Shown here: piece after piece, positions 44,036 to 53,906 of the stretch
How the letters are laid out: every line of letters begins with the position of its first letter
How positions within the stretch are numbered: position 1 is the stretch's first letter
Assembly: GCF_042659445.1 (NCBI RefSeq)
Contig: NZ_JBHSSR010000001.1
Strand: one strand, 5' to 3'
DNA: 64,000 bases
Source of the DNA: Macrococcoides epidermidis
GTDB lineage: Bacteria; Bacillota; Bacilli; Staphylococcales; Staphylococcaceae
Notes under the pieces: generated by a model
What the model was told of the DNA's origin: nothing
The model's database searches: none
The model's input: the letters and a program-made list of their open reading frames with translations, nothing else
Position numbers and translations under genes: made by a program

Positions 44036-44809
44036 TTACGAATATGTAGCGATAAATTTTTGACTTAATGTATTAAAAGCTTCTGGCTGATCTATATTGC
44101 AAACATGCCCAGAATCTTTAATAATTTCTAAACCGAAGTTGGAATAATTATCAACTACTTTTTGTACAGGTGGAATAAATAAATAATCTTCGTCACCCAT
44201 TAAAAAAAGTGTTGGAATCCTTTTTGTTGAAACTTGTAAATGACTTAAATATGGATTGATCAGTCGCGTTAAACTGAACCATTTCACAAATTGTTTCTGA
44301 CTCATTTTCTTAGCTTCATTGATAAAAGCAAGACGAGATTCCTCATGCTCTTTACGAGGCATAATAATATAAGCAAAAAGTTTATATAATAACATATACG
44401 GAATAAAATTCTTTGAAATACGACCAACCATTAACAAAAACTTTGTGCGAATATCCAGACTGATAATCGCACCACCTAATACAAGAGAACGTACTCTATC
44501 CGGATATTCATCAGCAATCGTCTGAGCAACGATTGTCCCTAAACTCAAACTAATGATATGCGTACTTTTAATATTTAATTCATCAAGTACTTCAATTACC
44601 TCTGCAGCAAGTGTCTTAAACGAATCTGTCTTCTTCCATACAACTTCTGTCGACTTACCATGTCCTCTTAAATCGACAAGTAAGATATTGTAATCTTTAC
44701 GAAAATATCTGATTTGTTTAAACCAAATGGTAGAGCTCCCACCAGCCCCATGGATAAAAGTAATCCAAGGGGCATTTTCATCTTTTATATACGTTTTATG
44801 ATATAACAT
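44036..44809 (-). CDS. alpha/beta hydrolase
   Basis: This ~257-residue alpha/beta hydrolase has the oxyanion motif TFIHGAGGSSTIW, nucleophile elbow SLSLGT, acid residue in LFLMGDEDYLF and His in DSGHVCNID. The fold resembles the 3-oxoadipate enol-lactonase/MhpC group; the substrate is unknown. Starts at 44818 and 44809 (both ATG) are possible; the second is preferred for spacing from GGAT. It is monocistronic, upstream of the mpfA unit on the same strand. Confidence 0.85.
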   Translation of the reverse strand: MLYHKTYIKDENAPWITFIHGAGGSSTIWFKQIRYFRKDYNILLVDLRGHGKSTEVVWKKTDSFKTLAAEVIEVLDELNIKSTHIISLSLGTIVAQTIADEYPDRVRSLVLGGAIISLDIRTKFLLMVGRISKNFIPYMLLYKLFAYIIMPRKEHEESRLAFINEAKKMSQKQFVKWFSLTRLINPYLSHLQVSTKRIPTLFLMGDEDYLFIPPVQKVVDNYSNFGLEIIKDSGHVCNIDQPEAFNTLSQKFIATYS

Positions 44810-44954
44810 ATTGATCATCCGTTCTCTAATTATGTAGCTTTAATTATTAATATTAAATTATACCCTATTATCATTATATTATACCACGGTTCTATATATT
44901 TTTTTGTGAACGTTTTCAATATTTCTCAGGAAATATCGTAAAATTTTATAAATC

Positions 44955-44990
44955 AAAAGAACACTTGAGTTATATTCAAGTGTTCTTTTG
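44955..44990 (-). terminator. terminator after fruA
   Basis: A 14-bp stem (AAAAGAACACTTGA / TTCAAGTGTTCTTTT) with a 6-nt loop ends the fructose operon. Confidence 0.85.
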
Positions 44991-45012
44991 ATGATTAAAA
45001 TACTTTTATGGA

Positions 45013-46920
45013 TTATGCTAATTCTACTTCTTCTTCTAATTCCGCTTCTGTTGGTTTCTTTTTAAGCAAGCCATAAATCACTGCTGACACAACAACACCA
45101 ATGAATAATGCTAATAAGAACATTGGCCAATGACCTTTATCTAATCCAACTACGAAGATACCACCATGTGGTGCTGGTACACGACATCCAAATGCCATAG
45201 CGAGTGCGCCTGCTGTTGCACTACCAGCAATCATTGATGGAATAACACGCGCAGGATCAGCTGCTGCGAAAGGAATTGCACCTTCAGTAATAAATGATAA
45301 TCCCATAACGATATTTGATAATAATGAACCTTTTTGAGTTTTTGTAAATTTATTTTTGAACATAATCATTGATAATGCGATAGCTAGTGGTGGTACCATA
45401 CCACCAATCATAGCTGCAGTAATCGGCGCATAGTTACCTGCTTCAATTGCTGCAAATCCAAATGCGTATGATGCTTTGTTAAATGGACCACCCATATCGA
45501 TGGCCATCATACCACCTAATACTAAACCTAGAATTACAATGTTTGTGCCGTTCATGCTGTTTAATGTATCTGCCATTAATTTATTTAACCAGCTTGCTGG
45601 TGGATTAACAACGTAGTACATTAATAACCCAGTACTTGCTACCCCTAATAACGGGAATAATAGTGTTGGTTTTAAACCATCTAATGATTGAGGCATACCA
45701 CTTAATAATTTTTTAATACCTTCAACTAAATAACCTGCTAAGAAACCTGCAATTAAACCTCCTAAGAATCCTGAACCACCACTTACCGCTAACATACCAC
45801 CAACCATACCTGGCGCTAAACCAGGACGGTCCGCAATACTCATAGCGATGAAACCTGCTAAGATGGGTACCATTAATGCGAATGCTGATTTGTTACCAAC
45901 AGTCCATAACGCTTCAGCAAATGGATGATAATCTGATTTAGTAGGATCAAATGATGTAATACCAAACATGAAAGCAATCGCCATTAAAATACCACCCGCT
46001 ACAACAAACGGTAACATATTTGATACACCTGACATTAAGTGTTTATAGAATCCTTTTTTCTCTTTGCTGCCTGAAGATTTCGCTTGTCCGCCTTTTGCTT
46101 CAAATAATGGACGTGTGTCATCCTGAGCCATATTGATTAACTCCTCAGGTCGTTTAATACCATCTGCTACAGGTACCATGACAACGTTCTTACCATGGAA
46201 ACGATTTGTTTCAACGTTAACGTCTGCTGCTACAATGATTCCTTTAGCACGTGCTATTTCTTCATCAGTCAGACGGTTCTTAATCCCACCAGAACCATTC
46301 GTCTCAACTTTAATCGGTACGCCCATTTTCTTCGCCTGGTTTTTAAGTGCATCTGCTGCCATATACGTATGCGCAATTCCTGTTGGACATGCTGTAACTG
46401 CTAATACTAAATTGTCATTTGTAGCATTGCCAGTTGGTGCTAACACTACTTCTTCTTTTGTTTCTACTTCATCATTTTGTTCAATAATTTCTAATACTTC
46501 TTCTGCTGTTGCTGCATGTAATAATTGCGCGCGTACTTCTTCATTCATCAATATGCCTGATAACTTAGCTAATGCATCTAAATGTGTTTGTGCTCCACCG
46601 GCTGGCGCTGCAATCATAAAGAATAATGTTGCGGGTTGTCCATCAAGTGATTCATAATCAACACCTTCAATCGATTTACCGAAACCAATCGCAGGTTTAG
46701 CCACTGCATCCGTCTTAGCATGGGGAATTGCTACACCTTCTCCGACACCTGTTGTACTTTGAGCTTCACGTGCATGTATTGCTTCTTTATAGGCTTGTTT
46801 ATCGTTTAATACACCAGCATTATAAAGTGTCTCAACTAATTCATCGATAACACCATCTTTAGTTGTAGCTGTAAGATCCATTGCAATCGTAGATTCTTTT
46901 AATAAATCTGTTATTCTCAT
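45013..46920 (-). CDS. fruA: fructose-specific PTS transporter EIIABC
   Basis: This 635-residue sugar transporter phosphorylates fructose to fructose-1-phosphate during uptake. Order: EIIA domain (residues ~1-150; phospho-His in GEGVAIPHAKTDA), EIIB (~170-265; phospho-Cys in AVTACPTGIAHTYM) and EIIC with about eight helices (~300-625; GGFIAG-type loops, GGPFNKASYAFG). The ATG at 46920 has AGGGGTG upstream and lies 10 nt after the fruK stop. It is the last gene of fruR-fruK-fruA. Confidence 0.96.
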   Translation of the reverse strand: MRITDLLKESTIAMDLTATTKDGVIDELVETLYNAGVLNDKQAYKEAIHAREAQSTTGVGEGVAIPHAKTDAVAKPAIGFGKSIEGVDYESLDGQPATLFFMIAAPAGGAQTHLDALAKLSGILMNEEVRAQLLHAATAEEVLEIIEQNDEVETKEEVVLAPTGNATNDNLVLAVTACPTGIAHTYMAADALKNQAKKMGVPIKVETNGSGGIKNRLTDEEIARAKGIIVAADVNVETNRFHGKNVVMVPVADGIKRPEELINMAQDDTRPLFEAKGGQAKSSGSKEKKGFYKHLMSGVSNMLPFVVAGGILMAIAFMFGITSFDPTKSDYHPFAEALWTVGNKSAFALMVPILAGFIAMSIADRPGLAPGMVGGMLAVSGGSGFLGGLIAGFLAGYLVEGIKKLLSGMPQSLDGLKPTLLFPLLGVASTGLLMYYVVNPPASWLNKLMADTLNSMNGTNIVILGLVLGGMMAIDMGGPFNKASYAFGFAAIEAGNYAPITAAMIGGMVPPLAIALSMIMFKNKFTKTQKGSLLSNIVMGLSFITEGAIPFAAADPARVIPSMIAGSATAGALAMAFGCRVPAPHGGIFVVGLDKGHWPMFLLALFIGVVVSAVIYGLLKKKPTEAELEEEVELA

Positions 46921-46930
46921 GTTTACACCC

Positions 46931-47851
46931 CTATTTTCCTTCAATTTTTGTAATTGTAACTTTATTTATTATTGCAGCGATTTGCTCGCTTGTTGCCAAA
47001 TCTTCTGTAAATGCAGTTGCAGTGCCGCATGATACTGCCTGTCTGAAACTTTCTTCTATTGACTTATTTTGTGCAAATCCAGCAACCATCCCAGCCACTG
47101 TTGAGTCTCCTGATCCTACTGTGTTAATGACCTTACCGTTAGGCACTGTAGCTTTATAACAAGCATCAGCTGTAACAAGTATGGCACCTTCTCCACCAAG
47201 AGATACAAGAACATGTTTTGCACCTTGTTCCATCAATAACCGTGCTGCCTGAATCGTATCATGATCATCCTTTATAGTAAGATTAAACATTTCTTCTAAC
47301 TCTACTTTATTAGGTTTTACGAACTCTGGATGATACGGTAAAGTTTGAGTAAGCAATGATTTCTCTGCATCTACGACAAATGGAATGTGTTTCTCAGCAC
47401 AAATTTGAGCAATCGTTGCATAAATATCATCTGGCATCGACTTTGGTACAGATCCTGCAATGATGACATAGTCTTCTGTCGTGAGTACTTTTATCTGATT
47501 CAGTAATGCTTCAAGGTTCGTTGCATTGACATCTGGCCCTGCAGCATTAATTTCTGTTTCAGTATCACCTTTTAACTTAACGTTAATGCGTGTATCCTCT
47601 TCAACAAGAATGAAGTCTGTGTGAATGTATGCAGATTCAAGTTCATTCTTAATAAATGCGCCAGGGAATCCTCCGATATACCCGAGTGCAGTGGATGGTT
47701 GATCTAATGCTTTTAATACACGAGATACGTTGATTCCTTTTCCTCCAGCGAACTTATGGGTCCTTGTTGCACGATTTAAACCACCTAAATCAAAATCTTG
47801 TGTAAACATGACATAATCAATCGATGGGTTTAATGTTATTGTATAAATCAT
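46931..47851 (-). CDS. fruK: 1-phosphofructokinase
   Basis: FruK is a 306-residue PfkB-family kinase that converts fructose-1-phosphate to fructose-1,6-bisphosphate. Signatures are NPSIDYVMF, GGKGINVSRVLKAL and the anion hole/catalytic base NTVGSGDSTVAGMVAGF. It starts 10 nt after the fruR stop and is followed by fruA, so the three genes form one operon. Confidence 0.96.
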   Translation of the reverse strand: MIYTITLNPSIDYVMFTQDFDLGGLNRATRTHKFAGGKGINVSRVLKALDQPSTALGYIGGFPGAFIKNELESAYIHTDFILVEEDTRINVKLKGDTETEINAAGPDVNATNLEALLNQIKVLTTEDYVIIAGSVPKSMPDDIYATIAQICAEKHIPFVVDAEKSLLTQTLPYHPEFVKPNKVELEEMFNLTIKDDHDTIQAARLLMEQGAKHVLVSLGGEGAILVTADACYKATVPNGKVINTVGSGDSTVAGMVAGFAQNKSIEESFRQAVSCGTATAFTEDLATSEQIAAIINKVTITKIEGK

Positions 47852-47861
47852 ATGTGCTCCT

Positions 47862-48605
47862 TTATATTAAGTATTTTTCATAGGGCTTAGTCTTCTCATT
47901 TTGCGCATTCGTAATAATAATGGTCTTTCCTTTTTCCAGATCACAAATTTTAGCAAATGTATATTCATCAAATTTTGAATCATCTATGAGAAAAAAAGAT
48001 TTCTGTGCAATTTTCACAGCAAGTTGCTTTATATACGCTTCTTCAATATCCGGTGTAGATAATCCATGTTGAATGTGGATACCGTTTGCGCCCATAAAAG
48101 CTTTATCAAATCTGAATTGCTTTAAATTTTCAATTGCCTGAACACCGATAGATGCATATGTATCTTTTTTAATAAATCCACCAATCATATAAACTTCTAT
48201 CCCTTTATCAACAAGCTGCGGAACGTGTGTTGCACCATTCGTAACAACGGTAATGTGTTGCTGTGATAAATACGGAATCATCGCTAATGTTGAACTACCA
48301 GCATCTAAATAGATACAATCATGATCTTTGACTTGTAAAGCAGCAATTTTTGCAATTTCATTTTTTTCTTCTACTTTGGTCGTCGATTTGACTGAAAACG
48401 CAATATCTCTATGTTTTTCAGTAAGTTTCTTCGCACCACCATGGACACGAATAAGTTTGCCTTCATTTTCTAATGTAGATAAATCTCTGCGAATCGTTGA
48501 TTCACTACTTGAAGTTACATCCATCAGTAACTGTAGTGATATCACATCATGTGCCTCTAATAGATTAAGGATGGTTTCATGTCTTTTAATCGTTAGCACG
48601 TTCAT
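47862..48605 (-). CDS. fruR: DeoR family repressor of the fructose operon
   Basis: This 247-residue DeoR regulator has an N-terminal helix-turn-helix (RHETILNLLEAHDVISLQLLM, STIRRDLSTLENEGKLIRVHGGA) and a C-terminal sugar-phosphate sensing domain (DAGSSTLAMIPYL, VTNGATHVPQL). Fructose-1-phosphate is the likely effector, by family. GGAGGG lies before the ATG. It is the first gene of fruRKA, a common autoregulatory layout. Confidence 0.94.
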   Translation of the reverse strand: MNVLTIKRHETILNLLEAHDVISLQLLMDVTSSSESTIRRDLSTLENEGKLIRVHGGAKKLTEKHRDIAFSVKSTTKVEEKNEIAKIAALQVKDHDCIYLDAGSSTLAMIPYLSQQHITVVTNGATHVPQLVDKGIEVYMIGGFIKKDTYASIGVQAIENLKQFRFDKAFMGANGIHIQHGLSTPDIEEAYIKQLAVKIAQKSFFLIDDSKFDEYTFAKICDLEKGKTIIITNAQNEKTKPYEKYLI

Positions 48606-48625
48606 CCCTCCTTGAATACACTCAT

Positions 48626-48654
48626 ATCTTAATTTATCCGAACATCAAAGTCAA
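48626..48654 (-). promoter_or_regulatory. fruRKA promoter
   Basis: On the minus strand TTGACT and TAAGAT are separated by exactly 17 bp; the fruR start is about 20 nt further. An operator is likely nearby but I cannot define one. Confidence 0.65.
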
Positions 48655-48735
48655 TCTTTTTCATCCAAAATCATTCATGATAAATTAATTTTCTTATAAA
48701 ACGTCATAAAACGGTCATAGTTTATGAATAGATAT

Positions 48736-48776
48736 AAAAAAACGTATGTTGTCAGTTAACAACATACGTTTTTTTA
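48736..48776 (-). terminator. terminator after AKR gene
   Basis: A 17-bp perfect stem (AAAAAAACGTATGTTGT / ACAACATACGTTTTTTT) with a 6-nt loop and T/A tracts on both sides. Confidence 0.9.
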
Positions 48777-48793
48777 TTTCTAGCATACTTTAT

Positions 48794-49660
48794 TTACAGA
48801 ATATCTCTGCCTAATGCTGCGGTATAGATCATAAACCATTCATTATCAGTCAGACTGTGATTTTGTGCTTGTAAAGCAACTTTCGTGCGTTCTAAACTTT
48901 GCGAACCGACAATCGGATGTATATTGTATGGCAAATGATTAATGAAACGATATGCAATATCATCAACTGTTGTGTTGTATTGATTTGCAATACCATTTAA
49001 TACAGTCTGAACTTTTCCGGTTTCAAATATTTTTCCACCTGCCAGTGGGCTCCAAGCCATAATATCAACTTGCTTTGCCTTCATCGTTTCTAATGTGCCA
49101 TCTTCGATATTTTCAAGGTTGAGTGGTGATAATTCAACCTGATTATAATCAAGTGACAATCCTTCATGCTGCATTGCTTGATTTAAACGGTCAAACTGAT
49201 GTGCTTTAAAATTTGAAACGCCAAATTGTTTCACATAACCTTTTTGTTGTAACTGCTTTAAAGTTCCAGCCACAACTTCAGCATCAAGTAATGGAGAGGG
49301 GCGATGTAATAATAATAGATCAATTTCATCCACCTTAAGTTCTTTCAAACTTCTTTCAACAGATGCTTCAATATGCGCTTTACTATAGTCATATTTATGA
49401 AAATCAAATTGTGGCATTGTCTTTGATCTTAGCACAATACCACATTTCGTAACGATCTGCATTTTCTTTCTTAGTTCCGGCGTTAAGCTTAGCGCATCAC
49501 CAAAAATCGTTTCGCACGTATAGTCTCCATAAATGTCAGCGTGGTCCATCGTAGTTACGCCTAGTTCAATGAGCTCATGTAAATATCTATTTAAAGCTTC
49601 CTTATTATATTGCCATGTATTCAATCTCCAAAATCCCTGAACTACTTTAGACATTTCCAT
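48794..49660 (-). CDS. aldo/keto reductase (YdhF-like)
   Basis: This 288-residue aldo/keto reductase resembles the YdhF group. Motifs are VVQGFWRLNTW, the catalytic DHADIYGDYTCE region, DLLLLHRPSPL and SWSPLAGG-like WSPLAGGKIF. GGGGGA lies 7 nt before the ATG at 49660. It begins 18 nt after the COG0523 gene and is probably cotranscribed with it. Confidence 0.9.
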   Translation of the reverse strand: MEMSKVVQGFWRLNTWQYNKEALNRYLHELIELGVTTMDHADIYGDYTCETIFGDALSLTPELRKKMQIVTKCGIVLRSKTMPQFDFHKYDYSKAHIEASVERSLKELKVDEIDLLLLHRPSPLLDAEVVAGTLKQLQQKGYVKQFGVSNFKAHQFDRLNQAMQHEGLSLDYNQVELSPLNLENIEDGTLETMKAKQVDIMAWSPLAGGKIFETGKVQTVLNGIANQYNTTVDDIAYRFINHLPYNIHPIVGSQSLERTKVALQAQNHSLTDNEWFMIYTAALGRDIL

Positions 49661-49678
49661 AACGTATTCCCCCGTCTT

Positions 49679-50569
49679 TTATCCAAATTGTAATAGATCT
49701 AATTGATTTAATAACTTTTCTTTATTTAGTTGTTCACCGATAATGACTAACTTTAATGGCAAATTCATCATTTCTTCTTCGTATTGAGGTATGCCATATG
49801 CATATTGGAAGAGCACAACCTGTGTAGGGTTTTCTCTAAATTTTATAAATCCTTTAATCCGAAGAATTTCATCCGGTAAAGTTCTCAGCCACTCTACGAA
49901 TTGTCGTGCGTCTATTGCACCACTAAACTCATATACGATTGATTGTATACCGTGATGCATATGGTTATGTGCATCAATATGAGCACCATAATATTCAAGC
50001 TGTGCTGTGTCTAAGGCACAATACGTAGTTTGTATCTGCTTTGCTTTTGGATTTAGGTCTGTTACTTGCTGAATAATTTGTTGCTGCTCATCTTCAGTGA
50101 CTAAATCCATCTTATTTAATATGACAACATGTGCATATTTCACTTGTTCTTCCATTAAATGCTTCACAGTGTATGAGAATTTATTACGATCCAAAAATCT
50201 TGAACAATCCAGAATCGTTGTTATATTTAAAACTTGAGCAATTTTAGTCACTGTTGGTTCGGTACATGCATCATATATTTCTACAGGATGAGCCACTCCT
50301 GTTGCTTCTATAATAATAAGTTCAGGATGATGACGATGATAGAGGTCATTAATTTGAATTGCAACATCACTTTTAAGATCACAGCATATACATCCATTCA
50401 ATAATTCATTATATGGTGTTTCCTCACCAAGAATTTTAGAATCAATATTAAAACCACCTAATTCATTCATAAGGATAGCAATTTTTTTGTTTTGATTCTT
50501 TTTTATGATTTGCGCAAGTAAAGTTGTTTTTCCGCTTCCCAAAAATCCACTTATAATTAAAATATTCAT
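49679..50569 (-). CDS. COG0523 (CobW/ZigA-type) GTPase, putative metallochaperone
   Basis: This ~296-residue P-loop GTPase belongs to the COG0523/CobW family of metal chaperones. It has Walker A ISGFLGSGKTTLL, the metal-binding CxCC in NGCICCDLKSD, the GTP base motif VILNKMDLV and a CobW_C domain with FIKFREN. Zinc is the common ligand in the subgroup. The start is ambiguous: in-frame ATGs lie at 50602, 50596 and 50569; the last begins the canonical N-terminus MNILIISGFLG but its AGAGAG site is weak. It is upstream of the AKR gene in one operon. Confidence 0.88.
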   Translation of the reverse strand: MNILIISGFLGSGKTTLLAQIIKKNQNKKIAILMNELGGFNIDSKILGEETPYNELLNGCICCDLKSDVAIQINDLYHRHHPELIIIEATGVAHPVEIYDACTEPTVTKIAQVLNITTILDCSRFLDRNKFSYTVKHLMEEQVKYAHVVILNKMDLVTEDEQQQIIQQVTDLNPKAKQIQTTYCALDTAQLEYYGAHIDAHNHMHHGIQSIVYEFSGAIDARQFVEWLRTLPDEILRIKGFIKFRENPTQVVLFQYAYGIPQYEEEMMNLPLKLVIIGEQLNKEKLLNQLDLLQFG

Positions 50570-50838
50570 TTTTCTCTCTTGATTCAAAATATTCATCTCC
50601 ATTATATAAATAATATGTATTGTATTTAAAGACTTATTTATGTAATAAGTATAGACCTTTGAACATATTAACAATTTACATACAAAAAGATTGTAAATTA
50701 GCTTGAAAAATGTTTGTAAATATAATATGTTAATTAAGAACAAATTAGGTTATTTCGTGTTTATAGAGTATACTGATATTAAGATATATACCTTTACATG
50801 ACATTAATTGTTTAGCATACATATATAGGAGGCACAAA

Positions 50839-51276
50839 ATGACAGAACATTTCAAGCTAGACAATCAGCTTTGTTTTAGCTTATACAACGCGCAAAGACA
50901 AGTAAACCGATATTATTCCAACAAAATCTTTAAGCAATATAACCTAACCTACCCACAGTATCTTGTTTTACAAATACTTTGGACATCATCTCCAGTTAAC
51001 GTGAAAAAATTAGTCACTGAACTTTCATTAGATACAGGTACAATTTCACCGTTACTAAAACGTATGGAAACGAATGGTTTAATTATGCGTGTACGTTCAG
51101 AATTAGATCAACGTGAAGTATTTGTCCATCTTACAGATAAAAGCAAAGAAATTCAATCACACCTTGAAGGTGCTACAGATATATTAAAAGAAGTTTCTCA
51201 ATTTACTGATGATGAATATAATGAATTCGGTAAGTTATTGAATAAATTAATCCACAGCTTACGAGAACAAGAATAA
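50839..51276 (+). CDS. mgrA: global regulator MgrA (MarR family)
   Basis: This 145-residue MarR-type winged-helix dimer is almost certainly MgrA: DNQLCFSLYNAQRQVNRYYS keeps the redox-sensing Cys12 used in oxidative derepression, with SPVNVKKLVTELSLDTGTISPLLKRME as the recognition helix region and SELDQREVFVHLTD as the wing. MgrA controls autolysis, efflux and virulence genes in staphylococci. AGGAGG lies upstream of the ATG. It is monocistronic. Confidence 0.96.
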   Translation: MTEHFKLDNQLCFSLYNAQRQVNRYYSNKIFKQYNLTYPQYLVLQILWTSSPVNVKKLVTELSLDTGTISPLLKRMETNGLIMRVRSELDQREVFVHLTDKSKEIQSHLEGATDILKEVSQFTDDEYNEFGKLLNKLIHSLREQE

Positions 51277-51282
51277 ATGAAG

Positions 51283-51322
51283 ATACCGAACACAAATTTA
51301 GAATTTGTGCTCGGTATTTTAT
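51283..51322. terminator. bidirectional terminator between mgrA and degV-family gene
   Basis: ATACCGAACACAAATTT faces a matching arm ending in GCTCGGTAT (one mismatch) and is followed by TTTTATTA. Confidence 0.85.
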
Positions 51323-52158
51323 TATCGTTTAATCCATGAGATACCAATTGTCCCATATCCTAAATGTACACCTGCTACAGGTACTAATATTTCACTAACG
51401 ATATTAATTTCAGGATACGCTTCTCTTAACCACTCGATATAAATATTTGCTTCCTCTTTGTCGCCAGCATATACAACACAAATTTCTTTCGGTTTAAATT
51501 CAGCAAGATTTTTCTCAACCTGCTTTTTTACAGCATCTACTACTTTTTTCTTCGTTCTTACTTTATCTACCGGATATATACTGCCATCTTCAAATTGTAA
51601 TACTAAATGAATATTTAATAATCCAGCCATAAAACTTTGTGTTTTTGACACTCGACCACTTTTCTTCATTTGATCTAAATTTTTAGGATTTAATACTAAT
51701 ACTGCATCTTCAGCATATCTTTTTAAAGTTTCCACAATTTCTTCGAATGATTTACCTTCAGCATTCATCTCTTTACCAGCTTCAATCATTGCTTTTATCG
51801 GATAGCTACCAATCTTACTATCAATTACTGCTGAAGTGATATTCACTTCTTGGCTCGCTATCACTGAGCTTTGAAATGATCCAGTAAGTTTACTAGAAGG
51901 ATGTATTGCGATGATATGCGTATATCCTAACTTTTCAATTTCTTCATACACATCGTGAATCGCCTTAAAATTAGGTTGAGTCGTTTTTGCACCATCACCA
52001 TATTCTTTAAGCAAGGTATAAAATTCTTCTACAGATAATTCTGCCTGATCCTGATAATGTTTTTCGTTCAAAATAACACCCATCGGCACTACAAATGTAT
52101 CTTTTTCACCTATTATACAGCCTGATGACGTGTCAGTTACCCAAGCAATCTTGTTCAT
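51322..52158 (-). CDS. DegV family fatty-acid-binding protein
   Basis: This 278-residue protein belongs to the DegV family, whose members bind fatty acids and may act as FakB-type partners of fatty acid kinase. Family landmarks: WVTDTSSGCIIGE, VVPMGVILNEKHYQD, KTTQPN, AIHPSSKLTGSFQSS and GYGTIGISWI. The N-terminal sequence and the SSKLTGS phosphate/fatty-acid motif are complete. AGGAGGT precedes the ATG. Confidence 0.9.
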   Translation of the reverse strand: MNKIAWVTDTSSGCIIGEKDTFVVPMGVILNEKHYQDQAELSVEEFYTLLKEYGDGAKTTQPNFKAIHDVYEEIEKLGYTHIIAIHPSSKLTGSFQSSVIASQEVNITSAVIDSKIGSYPIKAMIEAGKEMNAEGKSFEEIVETLKRYAEDAVLVLNPKNLDQMKKSGRVSKTQSFMAGLLNIHLVLQFEDGSIYPVDKVRTKKKVVDAVKKQVEKNLAEFKPKEICVVYAGDKEEANIYIEWLREAYPEINIVSEILVPVAGVHLGYGTIGISWIKR

Positions 52159-52283
52159 GATGTACCTCCTTTTATTTATTTCATCATATCATAAAATGAT
52201 TCAAATATTTAATTTATATAACAATATTTTATTTCAAAAGTTATAATCTTGGTTATGAATAAGAGTATTATTAATATATTATT

Positions 52284-53906
52284 TTATACTGATAACAATT
52301 GTTGCTGAAGTAACTGATAAAACCTTGAATTTTGTTCGTGTAATAAAGATCCTGCACCCTCTTCAATCATTTGCCCATCCTCAATGAGATAAAGCTTATC
52401 ACAATGATTAAATACCGATAAATCATGCGAAACCATTATAATCGTTGTTGATTGTAATTGATTTAAATAATCAAGCATAATCTTCTGATTCGCTTTATCA
52501 ACACCATTAAATGGTTCGTCCATTATCCAGACATCTTTATTGCGTAAAATCATGCGTATAAAATGTAATCGTTTCTTTTCTCCACCTGATAAATTCTCGC
52601 CAAATGAGTGTATCATTGTTTCACTGTTAAATGGCAATTGAAATTGTTCTAAAAGCTGATTTAACTGATGAGGATTTACATCTACAAACATATTTTCTGC
52701 AACAGTTCCATTGATAAAATGATTATGCTGTTCCATTACATTAAACATCTGTAAAAGATTAGCCGGTGTTTTTATCATCTTTCCATTTAATAAATAATCA
52801 CCTTTAATTTTTTCTAATCCAAGCATCGTTTTTAATAACGTAGTTTTACCTGCACCACTTTGCCCGGCGATACCCACAAATTCACCCTGATGAACAGTCA
52901 TATTAATATTAGAAAGGCGTTGATCGACGATTACATCTGCGAGCTGTATTGTATGAACCTTTTCTTCTATATTTTGATAGTGGACGCGTTCATTCAATGT
53001 GTCAAGATGATTAATCGATTGGTCCGTTTCTACTTTATGATATGGATAGTGAATCATAGGAATACTCATTTCAAAAAGTGTTATCGCTACCATTACGATA
53101 CTTAAATACATCAGTGTATTTCGGGTTGGATCAAACATCATTACATATATTACTAAAAATATAGCAATCATCGCGATAAGATTTAATAAAAAATCATACA
53201 GGATAATGATACTATGTTCTTTCTTAATTGCCTGTTCCATATTGCGTTGTTTTTGTACAAGCTGTTGCTGATAATTATCCGATTTATCAAATACTGCCAG
53301 TGCTTCCTGGGCAAGATGATAATCTAAAAGGTGATGTTCAAATTGATTTGTTGCTTCTATTTTTTTATTCACTACCCTTTTTAAAAATCTTGTAATCACA
53401 GTCGGCAATAATATGGTTAATAACAACATCGCAATAAATAATACGATAACTGCATATATACTATACTGAGCATAAATACAAGTTACAATTACTGTAGTAA
53501 TCATAGCGATGACAGGTGGATAAATGACTCTGAGCAGAAGATTCTGTAGTTTCTCAACATCATTTACAGTGCGATTTAATAATGTTGATAAATGATATTT
53601 TGAATGAATTGTTATAAAGTTTTCGAGTAGATGACGCACAGTTGTTACACGCACATCTTTTAACATTTCAAATGTAGCTTCATGACTAATGAGACGTTCG
53701 AAATATTTACAGATCGCACGGACGACGCCAAATAATTTAATAGTCGCTACTAACGTCATTAAAGTATAGAGCGGTACTTGATAGGCACTCTTTGACAACA
53801 TTAGCCCGCTAAGACTGAACATCCCGATTGCAGTGAGACCACCAATCGTTCCTATGATTATAGCGATGATAAGTGATTTTCTTGTCATTTTTGAAATATA
53901 GCGCAC
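52284..53906 (-). CDS. cydC: ABC exporter subunit CydC-like
   Basis: This 540-residue half-transporter has about six N-terminal membrane helices and an ATPase domain: Walker A GQSGAGKTTLLK, signature NLSGGEKKRLHFIR, Walker B VWIMDEPFNGVD. CydDC exports cysteine/glutathione or moves heme during cytochrome bd assembly. It overlaps cydD by one base. No cydAB genes are in the window, so the link to cytochrome bd is by family only. Confidence 0.85.
   Translation of the reverse strand: MRYISKMTRKSLIIAIIIGTIGGLTAIGMFSLSGLMLSKSAYQVPLYTLMTLVATIKLFGVVRAICKYFERLISHEATFEMLKDVRVTTVRHLLENFITIHSKYHLSTLLNRTVNDVEKLQNLLLRVIYPPVIAMITTVIVTCIYAQYSIYAVIVLFIAMLLLTILLPTVITRFLKRVVNKKIEATNQFEHHLLDYHLAQEALAVFDKSDNYQQQLVQKQRNMEQAIKKEHSIIILYDFLLNLIAMIAIFLVIYVMMFDPTRNTLMYLSIVMVAITLFEMSIPMIHYPYHKVETDQSINHLDTLNERVHYQNIEEKVHTIQLADVIVDQRLSNINMTVHQGEFVGIAGQSGAGKTTLLKTMLGLEKIKGDYLLNGKMIKTPANLLQMFNVMEQHNHFINGTVAENMFVDVNPHQLNQLLEQFQLPFNSETMIHSFGENLSGGEKKRLHFIRMILRNKDVWIMDEPFNGVDKANQKIMLDYLNQLQSTTIIMVSHDLSVFNHCDKLYLIEDGQMIEEGAGSLLHEQNSRFYQLLQQQLLSV

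Noticed and set aside
46133..46657. 174-codon plus-strand open frame
   Set aside because: It lies wholly antisense to fruA, has no ribosome binding site, and its composition (Ser/Cys/Asn-rich) is that of a complement of a coding strand.
48655..48735. Possible catabolite (cre) or FruR operator upstream of fruR
   Set aside because: ATGACCGTTTTATGACG-like repeats are present, but they do not fit the cre consensus well enough and I cannot define a FruR site from one promoter.
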